Under the pieces are notes generated by a model. That model saw nothing but the letters and a program-made list of their open reading frames with translations, had not been told where the DNA came from and did not search any database. The position numbers and the translations under genes are program-made. From the NCBI GenBank assembly GCA_031429355.1, contig JANOZM010000021.1, forward strand, positions 124,001 through 188,000: 64,000 nt of DNA. The letters run 5' to 3'. The DNA comes from JANOZM01 sp031429355. GTDB lineage: Bacteria; Pseudomonadota; Gammaproteobacteria; Burkholderiales; Burkholderiaceae_E. This document shows, piece after piece, positions 60,222 to 64,000 of this stretch; within the stretch, counting starts at the first letter, position 1; each line of letters begins with the position of its first letter.

Positions 60222-61082
60222 GTGGATAAAAATAACAATGCAAATCAGGGCGCAAGCACCTCGATTTTAAACGGGCATTACGGTGGCATCCCTGCCCTAA
60301 TTATCACGACACCGTTTTCAAAAGCGGCCATTAGTTTATTTGGCGCGCATTTGCTGTCTTTTGCCCCGCATGGCGAACCGGATTGGCTCTGGTTATCGCA
60401 ACGGCTTGCAGGCTTACCCACGCCGATCCGTGGCGGCATCCCTATTTGCTGGCCGTGGTTTGCAAAAGAGGGGCAATTACCCGAAGCGCCACAGCATGGC
60501 TACGCGCGCACAGCGTTGTGGGATATAACCGAGCAGCGCATCGACCCGCGCGGTGCCGTGCGCCTTGTTTTAAAGCCGCTAGAGACGCTTCAGCCGGGCC
60601 TTGCCGTCCAATTAACTGTAACCATTAGCGAAATGCTGCAACTGTCTTTGCTAACGGCTAACAACGGTACAAATAACATCACCTATAGCCAAGCGTTTCA
60701 TACTTACCTTGCCGTAGAAGATTCGCGGCAATGCATTATCGAAGGGCTGAATGGGCTCACGTATTTGGACAAATTGCAAAATTACGCACCCCAGCTACAA
60801 ACTGGCACGTTCCATCATCAGCCACCATTTGATCGCATTTACGAGCAAACCCAAGGTAGTTATCAAGTGTTAGACCGCACGAGCGGGCGTCTGCGCTTAA
60901 TGGCGTCGTCGGGTAGTCGTAGCGCTGTGGTGTGGAACCCCGGCCCTGAAGGTGCTGCCGCAATGGCTGACGTTGGGGAGCAATGGCGGCAATTTATTTG
61001 CGTCGAGGTCGCCAATGCGCGCCAAGATTGTCGCACTTTGCAACCGGGTGAAGCGCACACTATGAGCATGAGTATTAGCTAA
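60222..61082 (+). CDS. D-hexose-6-phosphate mutarotase (aldose 1-epimerase family)
   Basis: A 286-residue cytoplasmic enzyme of the YeaD type. GAHLLSFAPHGEPDWLWLS, then RGGIPICWPWF and HGYAR hold the catalytic His, and FHTYLAVED the second His/Glu region. It interconverts alpha and beta forms of glucose-6-phosphate. The start is a GTG at 60222 behind a clear GGGGGAG ribosome site, placed just after the terminator. It probably belongs to general sugar metabolism and stands alone. Confidence 0.9.
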   Translation: MDKNNNANQGASTSILNGHYGGIPALIITTPFSKAAISLFGAHLLSFAPHGEPDWLWLSQRLAGLPTPIRGGIPICWPWFAKEGQLPEAPQHGYARTALWDITEQRIDPRGAVRLVLKPLETLQPGLAVQLTVTISEMLQLSLLTANNGTNNITYSQAFHTYLAVEDSRQCIIEGLNGLTYLDKLQNYAPQLQTGTFHHQPPFDRIYEQTQGSYQVLDRTSGRLRLMASSGSRSAVVWNPGPEGAAAMADVGEQWRQFICVEVANARQDCRTLQPGEAHTMSMSIS

Positions 61083-61247
61083 GACAGCGCTAAAAAAAAT
61101 ACTAAAGTTTGTTGGCGAAGGGCTAAACTTGGTCGATCTGTAGGGGCTTTTGTAGGCGCCAGCAAAGAATATAAACCTGAGTTAAAGTAAGTCATTCGCT
61201 ATTGATGTGACATAGCTCGACAACTATAACTTTCCCTCTTTCAAAAA

Positions 61248-62147
61248 ATGACTTCAAAATTTATGCTTTCAAGCCGAAGCAGTACTTCGGTTCAAAATTT
61301 ATTCCGTTCGGCGGTATTTGCAACGGGTGTTTTCGCCGCTTGTGGTCTTGTACAAGCGCAGCAAGTATTTAAGGTAACCACAATCCCAGAAGAAGCCGCG
61401 ACCGAACAAACTCGCAAATTTGGCCCTATCGTTAAGTACCTAGAGAGTGCTTTGGGTATGAAAGTAGAATTCACGCCCGTATCGGACTACCCCGCAGCGG
61501 TAGAAGCGATGGTAAACAAAAACGTCGACATGGTTTGGTTTGGTGGTTTTACTTATGTCCAAGCGTCTAATCGATCTGGTGGTAAGGTGATTCCTATTGC
61601 TCAGCGCGTGGAAGACACAAAGTTTCAGTCGGTGTTTATTACCAAAGCCGATTCGGGTATCAAAACCTTGGCCGATTTAAAAGGCAAGCAAGTTAGTTTC
61701 GGATCGCAATCCAGCACTTCGGGTCACCTCATGCCGCGTAGCTTTTTATTGCAAGCCAATATTGATCCCGACAAAGACTTTAAGCGAATTGCATATTCGG
61801 GCGCGCACGATGCAACCATTGCTTCTGTTGTAAGCGGTAAAGTCGATGCGGCTGCATTGGATATTACGGTTTGGAACAAATTCGTAAGTGAAGGAAAAGT
61901 CGATACCAAAGCGGTGGTTGTCTTTTACACCACCCCAGGCTATTACAACTATAATTGGGCGGTTCATGCTGACATGCCCGTGGCAATGCGTGAAAAGGTT
62001 ACCAAAGCGCTATTAGCTTTAGACCCAGCAACCCCCGCAGGTAAAGAAATTTTGGGTTTAAATCGCGCTACGCGATACATACCGACCAAAGCAGAAAATT
62101 ATGCGGGTATTGAAGCCGCTGCACGTAGCGCTGGCCTGCTGCGTTAA
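61248..62147 (+). CDS. Phosphonate/selenate-type ABC substrate-binding protein
   Basis: A 299-residue periplasmic binding protein of the PhnD family. Signal peptide (VFAACGLVQAQQ). VTTIPEEAATEQTRKFGPIV, VDMVWFGGFTYVQA, SSTSGHLMPRSF and YSGAHDATIASV are typical of the group annotated as putative selenate importers (TIGR04553-like), a branch of the phosphonate/phosphite family. It is first in an ABC operon with ATPase and two permeases. Phosphonate, phosphite and selenate cannot be told apart from sequence alone. Confidence 0.88.
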   Translation: MTSKFMLSSRSSTSVQNLFRSAVFATGVFAACGLVQAQQVFKVTTIPEEAATEQTRKFGPIVKYLESALGMKVEFTPVSDYPAAVEAMVNKNVDMVWFGGFTYVQASNRSGGKVIPIAQRVEDTKFQSVFITKADSGIKTLADLKGKQVSFGSQSSTSGHLMPRSFLLQANIDPDKDFKRIAYSGAHDATIASVVSGKVDAAALDITVWNKFVSEGKVDTKAVVVFYTTPGYYNYNWAVHADMPVAMREKVTKALLALDPATPAGKEILGLNRATRYIPTKAENYAGIEAAARSAGLLR

Positions 62148-62167
62148 TTGATTTAAAAAAGGTTTTA

Positions 62168-63001
62168 GTGCAAGTTCATTTAGATTCGATTGTTGCAAAA
62201 CATCCGGCCGCCAAAGCCGGAGCGGTTTCGGCTATTCGCAGCATTTCGCTTGATATTAAAACCGGTGAACAAGTAGCGGTTATTGGCCCATCGGGTGCCG
62301 GCAAAACAACCCTATTGCAATGTATCGCTTGTGCCTTAAAGCCCAGCGATGGCGGGTTTCGTTTAAACCAAAGCAACCCGTGGAGTTTAAGCAATTCGCA
62401 ATTACAGATTTTGCGCGGGCAATTATTTTTAGCGCCACAAGTGCCCCCGTTACCACCCCGGCAGCGCGTAGTTACTGCCGTGTTGGCAGGGCAACTTCCG
62501 CAAATGAGTTTTTTACAAAGTTTGCGCAGCTTGTTTTATCCGATTGATATACCAAGCGCCGAAGCCGCTTTAGGCTTATTTGATTTATCCGAAAAACTTT
62601 TTGATCGGGTTGATCGTTTGTCGGGTGGCGAACGTCAGCGCGTTGGCCTAGCGCGCGCGTTAGTTGCAAAAGCAAAATTATTACTGATTGATGAACCACT
62701 TTCGGCGCTAGACCCTACCCGTTCCGAGCAAGCAATGGTGTCGTTAACCAAAGCTGCCAAAGATCAAGGGGCAACCTTGGTGTGTACTTTGCACCAAGTC
62801 CCTATGGCGTTAAAACACTTTGACCGTATTATTGCGTTGCGCGATGGCGAAGTGGCATTCGATTTACCCTCGGCTTTAGTGACCGCCGAGCGTTTGCAGC
62901 AACTGTATGCCAATAAACTTGACGAACTGACTGCGCCCAGCACCATTGATATTGATGCAGTGGTGGCTGCCACTAGCCCGGCCATTATGCATTGCCGATG
63001 A
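62168..63001 (+). CDS. ABC transporter ATPase (PhnC type)
   Basis: A 277-residue ATPase. Walker A GPSGAGKTTLL, the ABC signature LSGGERQRVGLARALV and Walker B LLLIDEPLSALDP are complete. The start is a GTG at 62168 behind AAAAGG. It lies 20 bases after the binding protein and overlaps the permease by four bases, so it energises that importer. Confidence 0.92.
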   Translation: MQVHLDSIVAKHPAAKAGAVSAIRSISLDIKTGEQVAVIGPSGAGKTTLLQCIACALKPSDGGFRLNQSNPWSLSNSQLQILRGQLFLAPQVPPLPPRQRVVTAVLAGQLPQMSFLQSLRSLFYPIDIPSAEAALGLFDLSEKLFDRVDRLSGGERQRVGLARALVAKAKLLLIDEPLSALDPTRSEQAMVSLTKAAKDQGATLVCTLHQVPMALKHFDRIIALRDGEVAFDLPSALVTAERLQQLYANKLDELTAPSTIDIDAVVAATSPAIMHCR

Positions 63002-63867
63002 GCGCCTCGTTAGACACTAATAAGGCAAGCACAAGTAACCTAGGCATTAACAACCCAGGCACACGCGACCCTGCCTGGCAAGGGCGGGTCTTTTGGTTTA
63101 TTGCCGCCATCGTTATTGTTTGGCCCTTGCTAGTAGTGGGCGAATTTAAGCCTTGGGTTTTATTTGAGCAAGGCAATATAAAACCTACTTTAAAATTTTT
63201 AGGCGACTTTTTTCCACCCAAAGTTGACGCCGAGTTTATGACTATGGTGGTCTTAGAAACATGGCGCACCGTAGCAATGGCAACGGCCGGTATTGCATTG
63301 GCGTTAGTGATTGCCGTGCCGATGGCTTTAGTATCTGTGCGGGTTCTTTCTATTTCTGCCCTGCCCGGAAAAATGGACACTTTGCCCGCTGTGCTTCGGC
63401 AACTTGTGCGCTGGATATTAATTATTTTACGTAGCGTACCCGAACTTATTTGGGCCCTTGTTTTTGTACGCGTAGTTGGCCTTGGCCCCACTGCTGGCGT
63501 ACTAGCCATTGCATTAACTTATGGCGGTATGCTGGGTAAAGTGTATGCAGAAATTTTAGAAAGTGGCGATAGCGAAACCACACGCAATTTGCTGCGTAAC
63601 GGTGCGGGTCGTCTGCAAGCTTTGTTTTACGGTTTAGTGCCGCAAAACGCCGCCGAACTCACCAGCTACACAGTTTACCGTTGGGAATGCGCAATTCGTT
63701 CCTCGGCTGTTTTGGGTTTTGTGGGTGCTGGTGGTTTGGGCCAACAAATGGACGCCTCTATGAAAATGTTTAACGGCTCCGAAGTAGCCACGATGTTGTT
63801 GGTGTTTATGCTGCTGGTTTGGCTTGCCGATTGGGCCAGTGCTTGGCTGCGTAAGTCCTTAGCGTAA
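62998..63867 (+). CDS. ABC transporter permease (PhnE type)
   Basis: A 289-residue permease from the ATG at 62998 overlapping the ATPase stop (ATGA). Six spans and the PhnE pattern LRSVPELIWALVFVRVVGLGPTAG, and SSAVLGFVGAGGLGQQM near the end. It forms the membrane pore of the phosphonate/selenate-type importer with the partial permease downstream. Confidence 0.92.
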   Translation: MSASLDTNKASTSNLGINNPGTRDPAWQGRVFWFIAAIVIVWPLLVVGEFKPWVLFEQGNIKPTLKFLGDFFPPKVDAEFMTMVVLETWRTVAMATAGIALALVIAVPMALVSVRVLSISALPGKMDTLPAVLRQLVRWILIILRSVPELIWALVFVRVVGLGPTAGVLAIALTYGGMLGKVYAEILESGDSETTRNLLRNGAGRLQALFYGLVPQNAAELTSYTVYRWECAIRSSAVLGFVGAGGLGQQMDASMKMFNGSEVATMLLVFMLLVWLADWASAWLRKSLA

Positions 63868-63872
63868 CCAAA

Positions 63873-64000
63873 ATGACCATAGAAGCTGCCAACCAAAACT
63901 ATCGCTTACCGCCCGGATTATTTTCGGCGCGATGCACCGCTTGCTGGTTTGTTTTTGGGTTAATTCTTTTAGCCATTGCTAGTTTTTGGACGCTCGATTT
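63873..64000 (+). CDS. Second ABC permease of the importer, C-terminus missing
   Basis: An ATG at 63873, five bases after the first permease, opens a frame to the window end (42 residues). It begins with a short polar tail and a hydrophobic segment (WFVFGLILLAIASFW) that fits the first span of a PhnE-type permease. A pair of permeases is common in this importer group. Confidence 0.75.
   Translation, partial: MTIEAANQNYRLPPGLFSARCTACWFVFGLILLAIASFWTLD

Noticed and set aside
61083..61247. Gap before the importer as a riboswitch
   Set aside because: No multi-stem structure with conserved junctions could be recognised; nothing beyond short imperfect pairings was seen.

Overview
The window reads as chromosomal DNA of a Gram-negative proteobacterium, probably a betaproteobacterium of the Burkholderiales type. 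This is inferred from the XrtA-EpsI exosortase fusion with its dedicated glycosyltransferase and FemAB partners, the sigma-54-type promoters in front of PEP-CTERM-like genes, the FHA-TadA fusion and the lipoprotein-rich Tad loci. No rRNA, tRNA, CRISPR array, phage or intact insertion sequence was seen. Coding density is high and many genes overlap in ATGA/GTGA style.

Region 1 (1-23,933) is an exopolysaccharide/exosortase region. It holds a partial polysaccharide deacetylase; a four-gene plus-strand operon (TIGR03087-type glycosyltransferase, flippase, FemAB-type transferase, second glycosyltransferase); three PEP-CTERM-like secreted proteins; two methyltransferases; a large RIFT-barrel/toroid lyase-like protein; an acyltransferase; a secreted lipoprotein; a beta-helix protein; a GNAT/FemAB-like transferase; the XrtA-EpsI exosortase; and the sugar-nucleotide genes manC and galU. 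Two sites match the sigma-54 -24/-12 consensus, one before each PEP-CTERM transcription unit. An IS66 transposase remnant and a broken partial copy of the GNAT gene mark rearrangement.

Region 2 (24,150-35,820, minus) is an unusual Tad-type pilus/secretion locus: pilin-like protein, TadG, TadE-like proteins, CpaB, secretin, FHA-TadA fusion, TadB, TadC, a DUF192 protein and a TPR protein. It has no TadZ and no prepilin peptidase. Region 3 (35,947-45,675) is a sugar locus: ABC binding protein and two permeases (no ATPase), a GH31 alpha-xylosidase-like enzyme, then SDR dehydrogenase, SMP-30 lactonase, IlvD/Edd dehydratase and HpaI aldolase. Together these fit non-phosphorylative (Dahms-type) pentose breakdown of xylosides to pyruvate and glycolaldehyde.

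Region 4 (45,610-57,633, minus) is a second, complete Tad locus with two Flp pilins, TadV, CpaB, secretin, lipoprotein, TadG, two TadE, TadZ, TadA, TadB, TadC and a TadD with a LytR_C domain. Divergent from it lie a NarL-type response regulator, an unknown protein and a BLUF blue-light receptor with every key residue in place (57,939-60,120), ended by a strong terminator. The window closes with a hexose-phosphate mutarotase and a phosphonate/selenate-type ABC importer whose second permease runs off the end.

The most interesting points are the VPxPS variant sorting signals with their sigma-54 promoters, the atypical first Tad locus that may borrow TadZ and peptidase from the second, repeated small in-frame duplications near the 5' ends of five genes, and the possible link between a blue-light receptor, a response regulator and Tad pili.
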